From positions 3,321,342-3,385,341 of the forward strand of contig CM035354.1 of the NCBI GenBank assembly GCA_020137815.1: a DNA stretch of 64,000 bases. Direction: 5' to 3'. The translations under genes were made by a program, and so were the position numbers. This document shows, piece after piece, positions 37,562-48,578 of this stretch. Origin of the DNA: Hormiphora californensis (Eukaryota > Ctenophora > Tentaculata > Cydippida > Pleurobrachiidae). The notes below the pieces were generated by a model that worked only from the letters and a program-made list of their open reading frames with translations, searched no databases and was not told the DNA's origin. Positions within the stretch are counted from its first letter, which is position 1. Every line of letters starts with the position of its first letter.

Positions 37562-40500
37562 TTAGAGACATACTTGATAGGTGGTTACCCCTGCTTTCAG
37601 AACTACCTCAATATCCAGACAAAGCTGAAGCGCCTCGAGAGTTGTATTTTTGTCAGGTGAACCATCCATGAGCTCTTCCAAAGTTCTTCCCTTGGTTGTA
37701 GAGGCAAATATCGTCTCCAAAAGCTTCTTTCCAGGAGCAACCAAATTAACTTTTCCTAGATTCTTACATGCCTGTTCAAATAACTTCACAATGTTTTCTT
37801 TGGGCTCTCCTTTGACAATGTTAGCCTCGCAGGCTTCAGACACATCCAACCGTTTCAGTTCGCATACCCCACCCTTCATCTCGCTGTCTTGTTTCCGTTT
37901 TCCTAACACCCCCGTTTCAAGATCAACTCTACTCCAGAAGGAGCTGTTGTTGGTGATGTCCCTGGTGGAGAAGATCTTGAGAGGGACGGGCCACTGGCTC
38001 TGTTTTAATCCCAACAGTTCCTCATACCCATCAACCATCCTCTCCGACTCGGGAGGTTGATACACCTTATAGTTCATCCTCCCCCCGATATGTTTCTCAC
38101 TCAACTGGAACCCATATCCCCGGCCCTCTTCCAAGGTGGCAATGCCACTAAAGAATGTGTTACGCTTTGTGTGGAGGGAAGTGTAAAGCTCGTCTTCAGT
38201 TTCTTCATTCTGGAACGCCTCCACGAACGACTTGTTTTCAATGAACGGACTAATTGAACCAGATACGATTACTTTTGAAGATCCAGATAGTAAGTTCTCG
38301 AAGAAGTCGTAAACTGCCCGGGGAGTTAGGGTTGAATAATAAATCTCGTCCACGGGGTCTTCTGGAGGACGTGGAAGATCACCTACACGAAGCAGATCAT
38401 GGTTGTACGGTTCAAAGAACGAGCACTGCGTTTCATATGTAAATCCAAAAGGTTTTTGTTTGCCAGATTTTGCGGACAGGGGAGCAGCAGCTTTGTTTCT
38501 CCGAAGCATCCGGTTCTTCTTCATGTAATCGTACACGTGTGAAAGTTCCGTTTGATCATACGAAGTGAGCATCTTGAAACTGGCCTCATTGTGATCGGTG
38601 GTGTCCGTAAGAAGAGATAGGATTATCTTGGAATAGATTTGTTTCTGTCTCTCACTGACCGCCGGATCTGACCAGATATCTTTGACCGGGATATCAAGGA
38701 ATTGGGGACGCTTGGCTCTGTTTTTTGGATCACAAAACAAGGTTATGTGCGTTCGTCCGTCCAGGGCCAGATTGACAACTTGATTATTGGCTTTGAACTC
38801 GGAAACTTTCTGGGGAAGAACAGTTCTAACCTGAAGATAAGAAGTTGCCCATTCTGCCCTTTGATCGAAGAGGTCCTCCATTGTTTTGCACAACTCTGGA
38901 CATCGGTCCATGAACGCACGTGCATTTGACTTTAAGTCAACTATCCTGTTAGTGACGTGAGCTTTGTTGAGAACCCTATGATGATGACCCATGACAGAAT
39001 GAACAGTTTTATCTGTTGCCAAGTGAGGGATGTGCTTATGAAGTAGATTTCGCATCACCGGTCCCTCGATGGGCTTATCGAATATAGCGCAACATGTCAT
39101 CCACAGGATCAGGATCTCATCTTCCTCCTCAGAAAACTTGGCCCTACTTTTAGTTGAGTATGAGTCTTCCTCTTGTCTACTTTTTTTGGTCGGAGGAAGT
39201 TTAATCGCACCGAAGGATTGTCGTTTTTTGGGTTGTCGTTTAGCTGCGATCTTAATTTTCTCCTTTTTAGGCAGCTCACCCTCCATCTCCCAGTCACTAC
39301 CCTCGCTCCCAGACAGCATAACTGTAGGGACAGGGAGAGGTTTTGGTTTAGCTTTGGACTTTCGCTTCCTCTTTCGTTTCACTGGTTTATCTTTCTCAGC
39401 ATCGGAATTCACTGCCGCATCTTGCTTTGCGACATCATCTTTTGTTGCCGCTGCAGCTTCATCAACCTCCGTTTTCTCTTCGGTTATCAGCTTGGTCCCA
39501 GTCTTTGTTTCTTTGCTCGGTTTCGGTTTCTCAACTGCACTCTTCTTTCTAAAGTTTCTCTTCCGGCAGAGTGTCGTGTAATCCTCATCTGCAGACAGTG
39601 GTGCGTCTTTCGGCCTTTTCCGTGAGTACGGGTTGTTCGTGTTGAGATGTCGGTTCATCGAAAGTGCAGCTTGCAGTGGCTTGTGTCCAAATTTGTTTGG
39701 ATTTTTTCTTCCAATTTCCCACGAATCAACCCGATGGAAGAAGAACCGGAGATTGAATCCAGCCGGCCCAAGCTCACTGTAGATTTCACCCAATCTCTCC
39801 TTCATTCCTTTGTTATTGTAGTACTCAGGGGGCTGCTCCATCTTAATATCGTGCTGAAATAGCACCTCACCAAGGCCCTGTATAGGATCAGATATTTGAG
39901 CCTTGAAAGAGGCGAGCTCACTGTAGGACAAACTTCGGCAAATCTCCTCAACTTTGTTCCAATAGCCAATGAAATCTTGGTAGGTTACGTTAGGTAGGGA
40001 AAGGATGACTTGGGGTTTTCGAATCTTGCGGATGTTGTAGCTCCTGTTGACATCTTTTCTCACCGGTGCATTGCTGGTGTCGAGAACTAGTATCCGGTCT
40101 CTCATCCTGAATTTGAGATTGGTGACCATCTTACCATTGATATCAAAACCGAATCCGGGAACTTCTATAATTCCAGGTAGATTTAGCGCATAGTCGAAGG
40201 ATTTAGCGGTTGAGTTAAGCAGATGGAGCTGTCGATCGTGAAGATCCTTGATGTAATCTCTGGGTAACTGTCCAAAACAAAATCTGTGTGCATAGGCCGG
40301 ATCACCAAACAGGATTCTCATTTTTTCAAAGGTCGTATGTCTGTAATTGTAGTGAAAGACCAGCTTCAAGGGCATGAACTGCATCACGTCATACACCTCG
40401 TACATTCCATTAGCCTGGATGGGTACGGGTGGAGCCTTCTCAACCATGTACTGCCACCAGTCCAGATACACCAGGAGAAACTCCGGCAGACACTCCTCAT

Positions 40501-43278
40501 CCACAGGCCACCGACGAATAATGATAGAAACCACAAAGTGGATTTCCTGGAGGAATCTGGCACGAGGATTTTTGTACACCAGGTCACTGGTGAAACTATC
40601 TTCGGAGAAAAGAGATTCCGGAATGGGGTCAGGGAATTTGAGAAGATTGGAAGCAAACATTGTCACCAGACCTTCGATGATATAATTTTCTCCGCACTTC
40701 GACCTCGATACAGTCTCTCTGATGACTTCCAGCTTCATATCGATTATCTCCTTACTAGCATCGGGCGAGTGGTAGACTGCCATTTCCTTTCCCGAAACCT
40801 TGACATTGATCATTTTCACGATCCCTTCCTTCACAAGCGACCCGAATATCCGGTGCAACGTTTTCCCATCAATTTGAGATAACTCTCGGGTTTCTCCTTG
40901 TTCTCTGAGAATTTGACGAATTTCAGATCTCGTAGCTACGCCCTTACTGGTGATGATATCCGAAATGGCTTCCTTCCTCCGTGAAGTTATCACCAGGTGC
41001 TTCTGTTTCTGGTCCACCTTTTCCTCCTTGACATCACCCTCGCCACTCACGAGCACATACAACTGCTCCAACGTTTTGTTTTTATCGTTGAACCCACCCG
41101 TAGTGATCTGACCGGGCATCATCCTGAGTATTACTCGTGTAATGAGGTCCTCCAGGCCGAAATAAGTATTAGCACTCGACTTGCTGAAACCCCCGGGAGG
41201 CGCTTTGGCCGCTGCGAAATGGAGAAACTGCACACAGGTCGGTTCGAATGGAATGTGGTGGGCAAAGAAGTCCTCGATGGGAGGGGTTCCAAGATCTTCC
41301 ACCTCTTCATCGGGCTCTTTTCTAGTGAATTTAGGGAAAACTCCACCTCTGACCACAAATAATCCCTCCTCGTCCCTGTCGATCCGGCCATACCGGCTAA
41401 GAAACGAGGTGGTGAGGACTTTAATCGCTTCTTCGACAGACAAATCAACCTGAAATATAGTGAATATTTAGTGATAGGTTGATAGATGGAGAGGGAAATA
41501 TTAGAGAGCTTCATCTCTCAATATCATGAAGATTGAAGCAAATGTGACTTTATTTCATTACCAGCTGGTTCGCTGCATCTTTCTCTCGGACAATCTGGCT
41601 GATGTATTCCTCACTGATTCTCTCTCCCGCCTTGTCCTTGTACAGATCAACAACGATGTCACTCAAAGACATCACAGCACCTGAAAAACACATGATTGAT
41701 ATAGATCGTACCGAACTACTGAAGTTGTGTATTACACAATGTGCACCAAAGAGTGTCCTCTCCGAGTCTCCGAGCAGCGATGTTACAGTCATGTATAACT
41801 AATTGAATCTTGGATAATGGATACCCAAGACAACCCCCCACCCCACCCCCGAGAACACACCTTCGTGCGAGTGATGAAACCAAAAACACATTTTCTTGGC
41901 CAGGGTCTTGGCTTCTGTAGCCCACAACTGGTAGATCTTGAGGGCACCAAAGTTCTCCAACATGTCAGTATAGAAGGAGACAGAAGAGGGTTTCGTCCGG
42001 AAACCTTGGGACAGCTCCTTGGCTGTGAAACCGTGATAGCCTACACCTGAAAGACAACCAGAAATTGTTAGAGAATAATATTGGCCGTCAATCAATTCTA
42101 AGGGGTAAATCATCGATAGTTAGTAGTTACTGATTCAGATTCTTTATTTCGTGGTTCAGAATCCGTAACTATCGATGACTTACCTCTTAGAACCAGTGAT
42201 TATCTGCTGTTCAACTTCAGATCAGTTCTAAATATATTTCTAGAAATGCCTGAACACTAACCTCTGTAGAACTCGTAAACAGCGTATTGAGCATCGTTCA
42301 GATCACTGATGAAAATGTTGCATGTATCCCTCACATACACCTCATCTCGCTTTATTTGACTCATAACCACGCGTATAGTGGGGTACCTGAACATATATCA
42401 CTGATTTAGTTCATGGAGTAGTAGTTGGTCTCACACAAGACTGCCCTCTCTGAACTTGATCTGCATACGTGCGACGTTAAAATTATGACAACTGAAAATT
42501 AGATAAGTTGTTGTTCTTGTTGTTCGTGTTATTGTCTTGTTGTAGTAAACATACTTGTCCAATGTTTCATCTAATGTCAGTTTGTGGTGATCTTTCACAA
42601 ACTTAGCTTTATCAAAATCAGGGCAGTATCCTCGAACACCACCAGTTTTGCCTTTTGTTAGTGTCACACAACATTGAATCTTATCATGGATCTTTTCTAA
42701 AAAGAAGGGGAAATATTGACGCAGAGCTGAGGAGAAGTGAAGGCACAAGTACAGTCAGAACCCGATTTACCGTGACCTTCCCCCGAACATCCCAGTAAAT
42801 TGGCGTCCGACAGTATTTCGCGTTAGAAACAAGTTTTTTAACTTTCATCCCTGAGCAGTATCTGTCTAACGGCAGACGGCCTTACTTCTTGAACAAGTAT
42901 TGTTTTATTACCTGGTGGCGGTGGTGCGGGAACATAAAATGAAAGGAAGTCACGCGTGGAGAGGACACTCCAGAGTTTATCTCTAAAAATGGGGCACTTT
43001 ACATTCACTCCCCAGATCCGGTTATAGCTTAGTTTCTCCAGTAAATCTGCTACCGATATACCTGTAGGGAGAAGGAGACACGTTTTGCAGACAAGTTGTG
43101 TACATGATGTAATGGGTTGGTTGGGAAATATGTGTATACTAGTGTCTGGGGGAGCTAAGGGTGCTTGTCCAAACCCCCGGAAACAGAGGTTAGAGGGCCA
43201 GGGTTAGGAGAGTGATAGCGTTTGTCACGTACCTTGAAGACCACTGTGACTGATAATCCTCAAACATTCGGGTAACAT
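37562..43278 (-). CDS. GTF3C1: general transcription factor 3C polypeptide 1 (TFIIIC B-block-binding subunit)
   Basis: Largest TFIIIC subunit; it recognises the B box of tRNA genes and recruits TFIIIB for RNA polymerase III. Seven exons: 43233-43278, 42912-43061, 42555-42696, 42262-42386, 41861-42046, 41562-41680 and a 3.9 kb last exon 37562-41449, about 1,550 residues against about 2,100 in vertebrates. The start at MLPECLRIIS is chosen because TGA lies in frame just upstream. Winged-helix segments: GLQGISVADLLEKL, GYHGFTAKELSQGF and RRKEAISDIITSKGV followed by KTLHRIFGSLVKEGI. A basic linker (KPVKRKRKRKSKAKPK) precedes a Myb-like segment (FSEEEDEILILWMTCCAIF). The C-terminal part is conserved (GYGFQLSEKHIGGRMNY). 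The long exon is fully open. Confidence 0.93.
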
Positions 43279-43945
43279 AGTTCATTTCTAGAGGGGATAC
43301 GTGTTTGAGAGAAAGAGATGGAGAACTTGTATTGTTATGGGAGATGTCTGTTGTGCTTGCAGCATGTCACGTACTGCAGATAACACACAGAGAAGCATTG
43401 TACACAAGAAATAACACGGGGTACTCTTTAAAATGTCGAACAAAATCCTGATAAATCACAAGGGTCATAACAAAAAACATGCTCACGGTCGGAGCTTTCT
43501 CTCTCTATCATTAAAGTGATCAAACATAAATCAGTAAATTAAATAAATCATGTTGTGCTTTTTATAAAAACCCAAAAATAAACACACAAAACGTAGTGAT
43601 GATAATAAAACAGTAATATATGAAAGTGTAGTCGCTATATTCAGTGATTGGTTGATATAAATGGGATACAAAACATGTGATAGGAAAATATAAATTGGGG
43701 TATATAACATTACTCTGTGAGATACAAAAATTAACAAAAACTGTCTTTATTTAATTTTCTTATGTCACTTTTTCAATTAACTCAAGTGTAAAAACACAAA
43801 ACAGATCATGGTAGACAATAACTTAGGTTGACACACACACCAAGACTTCAAATATTATAACATTTGTCTTTTTTGTCTCTTTCCTCGGGTCAATCCAACA
43901 ACAATTTCTCAATCCACACACCCGTGAGGGGGCGTCCCGTGTCCC
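43279..43945. other. intergenic, AT-rich
   Basis: Upstream of GTF3C1 and downstream of the multi-TM gene. No feature is recognised. Confidence 0.4.
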
Positions 43946-45458
43946 TCACTCAAAGCTCATTAGAACGCACAAACCAACGTAAATCATGACAACACAAGGG
44001 AATACCAACCTCTTGGCCTCCAGGGGGAACTGGAACAGCTTGGCCCTCATTCTGAGGCTCTTGATATAGTAATGGAAGGAGTCTAGTTCGTGAAAACAGG
44101 CCGTTTTGAATCCAAACACCCTCGTTTCCATTGCCTGGTTGACGAGTTGTCTGAAGTGCATGTTCACCCGACACCCCTCCACCAGGACTAAGAAGGACCA
44201 ATGTAAGGAGGATGGTATGTTTCACTGCCATGCACAGCAGAGAGATCCGACCATATGTCACCACCGATTTGATCGTGTTGCACTGTTGGACGTTAGTACT
44301 CTGGTTTGCACTCGTAATACCACAGACTGTATAACCCTACCCGCTCCCTGCGTCTTGGTGGCAATGACCCGGAGGTCAATGAAGAGCCCGTAGAACAGGT
44401 AGAACACCATGAGGGAGGTAGCGGGGGAACTCTCGTAGTTTAGCTTGTGGATGAATGTACTGGTGTCGTGTGCCTCCTGCATAATGACTTTTAGGGTGGT
44501 TCTCTTTTCTCGGAGGCAGCTCTCTCAGCTCGTTAATTAGGAATCCAATTAGCCGACTCTGCATTATGTAGTTGATCAGAATGGGAAAGTAGGTGACGTG
44601 CATGAGGAACATCGGGATCGCATACCCGATTCCCATGAAGTATTTCTCTACTGCGTTGAAGTTGTAATTCTGGAGACACTCAGAGAGGACAAAGGTTTTC
44701 CCAAAGTACGAGTTCAGCAGCGTCATGAAAAGGAGGCCCACTAGAGAGAGGATCCCGTATAGGGAGTAAACCTTGAGACACCGGTTAAGTTGGCGCTTGT
44801 GGGTGGTCGTATTGGTACCGAAGAATGATGTTACAAAACATTTCTGAACTAGGGCCTTCCACTTGCTCGCTCCTTTTCACTCTAAAGTTCCAGAAGGTCA
44901 CGAAAAATGCGATGAAGTGCAGGACGGAGGGGATGATACTGTCAAGAGTGTTGTCACAAACACTGTCCATGTAAATGTAGGGGATAGTGACATTGTAACA
45001 AATCTCCTTGAACTTCTCGTGGCTCTTCGTCTCGTGCTTGTGCTCGTCACTCGGCTCGTCATGTTGGACAGACCTTGTAGTTGATCACATAGCCGGTAAT
45101 TAAGACACGCAAACAGGACCAGCGGCCACAGAACACTGACAACCTTGTGCACGATGTACTCCCTCGAAATGCCCGCATTCCGAGAAACTTTAGTATGGCA
45201 CTGTAAGGACGGAGAATCCGAGATTCTAGGGAGAGTATTCCCACGGTGTGCTGAGCTGATGCTTTGCTCTGCATACAAATCGCTGTCTGGTGAATATTTG
45301 TTGTATTCGTAGTCTTCGTAGCATTGGTTGATGGCTCCATAACTCGTCAAGGAGATCTCACTAATACCGCGGTTGTTCAATCGTGGACCGGATTCCGGTG
45401 TAATAACCCGATCGTAGCAGTAGTGACACGATAAGGGATCCGTTGGGCTACCATTCAT
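43946..45458 (-). pseudogene. multi-pass membrane protein, possibly gustatory-receptor-like, frame-broken
   Basis: A single-exon stretch begins MNGSPTDPLSCHYCYD, with about 95 hydrophilic residues and then several TM segments: VVSVLWPLVLFACLNYRLC, IIPSVLHFIAFFVTFWNF, VYSLYGILSLVGLLFMTLL, GYAIPMFLMHVTYFPILI, LMVFYLFYGLFIDL, ILLTLVLL and a C-terminal FPCVVMIYVGLCVLMSFE. A long N-terminal cytoplasmic tail, about seven TMs and a charged loop before TM5 (LREKRTTLKVIMQE) resemble insect gustatory receptors and their GRL relatives, but I see no diagnostic motif. Following the protein needs about five frame changes (near 45056, 44868, 44520, 44250-44330 and 44185). It is either a decaying chemoreceptor-type gene or an intact one in erroneous sequence. 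Confidence 0.5.
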
Positions 45459-45919
45459 CCTGAGAAAAGTTTAAATTTGTTTAATTTTTCATTCAACCTT
45501 GTTATCTTGATATCGTCTTCATGTACAAACTACACTACCTAAACGTTCGCAAACGAAAAAGCAAGAATTTGCTAACAGATTTCGCCTTACGTTTCTAAAC
45601 AATTGAAAATTGTTCTTTCGGGGGTTTGGGTTTGGTTTTGGCATATGCTAAGACCCCTTTCTGCGCTTTTCAACGGGCAAACTTTGCCAAAAACTGCAAG
45701 AAACCAAATTTGAAACTTTGAAAGCAGAAAGTTTAAAGTTTGAATTTTTTGGCTCGCGCTTGATATTTTTAAGTTCGGCGCGGAAGTTTGAGTTTTGTTA
45801 CGCGTGCTACACAACTTTTTCGAGTTGGCAGCGCAGTTTAATCGAATCGAAACGCCGCGCAAGTCCTTTTGAAGCGACTTGAAAAATCCTTCAAAAAATC
45901 CGCACAGGTGTTTGTTTTT

Positions 45920-46063
45920 CTTTTGGGTGCTCGTTTCCGGTTTCCCGTTGGTACCCAGTACCCTTGACCCTTGTTAGGAGCCAGGAATTGGAGGAAAATA
46001 ATTATGTGCAACCACCGAATTTTTCACATCCACATGGTCGCCTGTTGGCCTGTTTTTGAGGCT
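45920..46063 (+). repeat. 144 bp direct repeat, copy 1
   Basis: Matches 48330-48473 at 143 of 144 positions, in the same orientation. It begins TTTTGGGTGCTCG and ends CTGTTTTTGAGGCT. It does not show TG...CA termini or flanking target duplications, so an LTR origin is not supported. Confidence 0.9.
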
Positions 46064-46099
46064 AATAATCCATATAATAAATTCCATAATGTTAATGTC

Positions 46100-46330
46100 C
46101 AATTTTTTATTTAAGCGACAGGCCGCCGCGCATCAAAATGCAGCGCTTGAAATCGATTTCCGGTTCCTGATGAGCTAGCGACTTTTCTTGGTGCCATTGG
46201 AAAGATAAAAATTTTATCTTTCCAACGCAACCAGGATCAAGTCTTTATCTCATCAGGAACCGGAGATATGACCAATTAACTAATTGTGTGCGCGGCGGCC
46301 TGTCGCTTAAATAAAAAATTCGACTTTAGT
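46100..46330. mobile_element. palindromic MITE with CGGCGGCCTGTCGC termini
   Basis: Inverted arms TTTAAGCGACAGGCCGCCGC and complement at about 46111 and 46312. Internal inverted module CCGGTTCCTGATGAG / CTCATCAGGAACCGG around a centre at TAAAAATTTTATC. The termini differ from the 6599/47194 family, but the internal module is shared. Confidence 0.75.
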
Positions 46331-46399
46331 CAGTCTGTCCGTTAATTGGTTTTTCAAACTCCTCCCACAGTTTTTGAGCTAGACCCCTGAAAATTTGTA

Positions 46400-46660
46400 C
46401 ACTGGTACCTTGGACCAAGGCGGATGTAAGTACGGGCTCAGATTTTTGATCCGATCTTTACAGCAGTGACGTCACGGGGCGACGTCATTGCGACAAAAAG
46501 ACTTACATTTTTCAAACGCTTCTAAGACCCTAAAAACGGCTCTAAATCAAAAAACTAACGCAATAGTGGGGAAAGAGAATCGTTTGAACTTCATTTTACT
46601 TGATAGCGATTTCCCGTAACTCAATGTTTAAGGGTCGTAAATCGCGTCGGGAAAGTTAAA
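46400..46660 (-). repeat. dispersed repeat with TGACGTCA motifs, copy 2
   Basis: The reverse complement aligns in order with 32640-32850: CCGACGCGATTTA, GTTCA, AGGGT..TAGA.GCGTTTGAAAAA and two GACGTC sites. It is diverged, roughly 60 per cent by eye in the parts I compared. The element type is unknown. Confidence 0.5.
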
Positions 46661-47193
46661 AATGCCAAAAATACGATATTTTTCACCGTAGCCACCCAAA
46701 ATCTTATCCAATCGATATGAAACTTGGTCGTTATGTGAATTTTAATGTCCTTTGGCCAGGGGTTCCCGGAAAACGGATTGGCAAGATAAGAACTGACCGG
46801 AGTTCTTATAATTCACGAATTTGGAATTTTTCGTCGACTTTTTTTTGGCGACATAAAACGCTAAAGTCCATTTTTATTCAACTGTTCACCCCTCAACTCC
46901 TGCGCGTGCGATATTTTAATTTACGCTGCGCGTGCTACACGTTAACATGTGATAAACGCGCAAAACAATTCCGCGCACGACTTTGGGGGGTGAACAGTTG
47001 AAAAAAAATGGAGTATAGGAAATTTTCAATGAATTTTAAAATTTTACACTGCGCGCATAATTCTAGGTTCTGCGCGCGGCGTAAAAAAGCAGCGCTTTTT
47101 TGGGAAAATTCGCGCGTTACAGTAAATGATTTACCCGCCTCGCCAAAATTGTAATGGCCGTTTTTTCAAAAACCCAATGTGTATGATAGTATA

Positions 47194-47412
47194 CTCGGAT
47201 TTTTTGAAACTGTCACCCCCCTTAAATAAAAAATTTGTCATTTCTCCGGTTCCTGATAAGATAGAGACTTGAAATTTGGAGGTTCGCAAGAACTTAGCAA
47301 GATCTTCGTAACTTCCAAATTTCAAGTCTCTATCTCATCAGGAACCGGACTTATGGTCATTTAAAGAAATTTGAAAACTCTAGGGGGGTGACAGTTTCAA
47401 AAAATCCGACTT
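47194..47412. mobile_element. palindromic TA-flanked MITE, second copy
   Basis: Same family and similar length (219 bp) as 6599-6820: left end CTCGGATTTTTTGAAACTG, right end CAAAAAATCCGACTT, TA on both sides, and internal CCGGTTCCTGATAAGATAG with its inverted partner. Centre at AACTTAGCAAGATCTTCG. Confidence 0.8.
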
Positions 47413-47656
47413 TAGGAGCGGTTTTTATAGATCACCACGTGGTTAAAGTCGCGTGTCACCCCTTTTTGCGCATTGTCATAGCTCCTCGAGGTCGCATCCA
47501 ATCAAGAAATGTCCCCCAAGTTTTCGCTTCTCCTTGAGGAGATCTACAGGTTTGATGAAGGTCACTTTTGGATTGGATGCGAAATGAAGCCGTGAGAGTA
47601 ACCTGAGATTAGGGTGCACGTGCTGATCTAACCGCTCCTACTATGAGACTCATTGC

Positions 47657-47736
47657 TCCTGTCTGGCGGCGCCAGACCCCAATTTGATTCTCAAATCGCG
47701 ACAGTGCGCTCAGATGGGTCGCGGCGCCAGACAGCA
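47657..47736 (+). repeat. short dispersed GC-rich palindromic repeat, copy 2
   Basis: Starts CTGTCTGGCGGCGCCAGACC and ends TCGCGGCGCCAGACAG. It is the reverse complement of 14218-14293 with few changes. Confidence 0.75.
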
Positions 47737-48025
47737 TTGCTCTAAGGAACAAACAAATTATCTTTTAAAAATCAAACACAAATGTCACCGGTTGTATGAG
47801 GATAAATTACCATTTACCATTTACCAGGTCACGGGTTCCCAGCAAACGGGTACTCTAGTAATAATAATAATAAAGATTTTGGCCACACGGCCAACTCGAA
47901 ATTCACTCTACGCAAATTACGTCTAAACTCACTTCATTTCCCACAATAGTAATTAAAAATATACATTGCAATACGGACACCGTATTATTTACACTAGAAA
48001 GTGGTATATTAAATGCATATATTAC

Positions 48026-48312
48026 ATAAAGAGAGACCAAAATCAAGAGCACACCACAATCAAGAGAGACCAAAATCAAGAGCACACCACATCCAAGAGA
48101 GCTCCCCATCCAGAAGAAACCAGATGTGGTGCGCTCTTGAATTTGGCCTCTCTTGATTGTGGTGTGCTCTTGATTTGGTCTCTCTTGATTGTGGTGTGCT
48201 CTTGATTTTGGTCTCTCTTGATTGTGGTGTGCTCTTGATTTTGGTCTCTCTTGATTGTGGTGCGCTCTTGATTTTGGTCTCTCTTGGATGGGGTGCGCTC
48301 TTGGAGGCTCTT
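48026..48312. repeat. inverted 33 bp minisatellite
   Basis: About two and a half units containing GAGAGACCAAAATCAAGAGC (48028-48110) are followed by about six units in the opposite orientation containing GCTCTTGATTTTGGTCTCTC (48120-48312). The head-to-head arrangement is a small version of the foldback array at 13738-16523. Confidence 0.85.
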
Positions 48313-48329
48313 GAACTTAATTATGGTTC

Positions 48330-48473
48330 CTTTTGGGTGCTCGTTTCCGGTTTCCCGTTGGTACCCAGTACCCTTGACCCTTGTTAGGAGCCAGGAATTG
48401 GAGCAAAATAATTATGTGCAACCACCGAATTTTTCACATCCACATGGTCGCCTGTTGGCCTGTTTTTGAGGCT
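48330..48473 (+). repeat. 144 bp direct repeat, copy 2
   Basis: Second copy of the repeat at 45920-46063 with one mismatch. It ends about 105 bp before the start codon of PLA2G15 copy A, so it probably lies in that gene's promoter region. Confidence 0.9.
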
Positions 48474-48578
48474 GAATCCAAAATCATTTGGGTTCCTAGC
48501 ACCCATACTAAGAAAACAGTTCTCGGCAAGAATAAGAGCACATCCGACTTAAATTAGCACCATTTGTTCTCAGCGTTT

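Noticed and set aside
45920-48473. LTR retrotransposon
   Set aside because: The direct repeats lack TG...CA ends and target duplications, and nothing resembling gag or pol lies between them.
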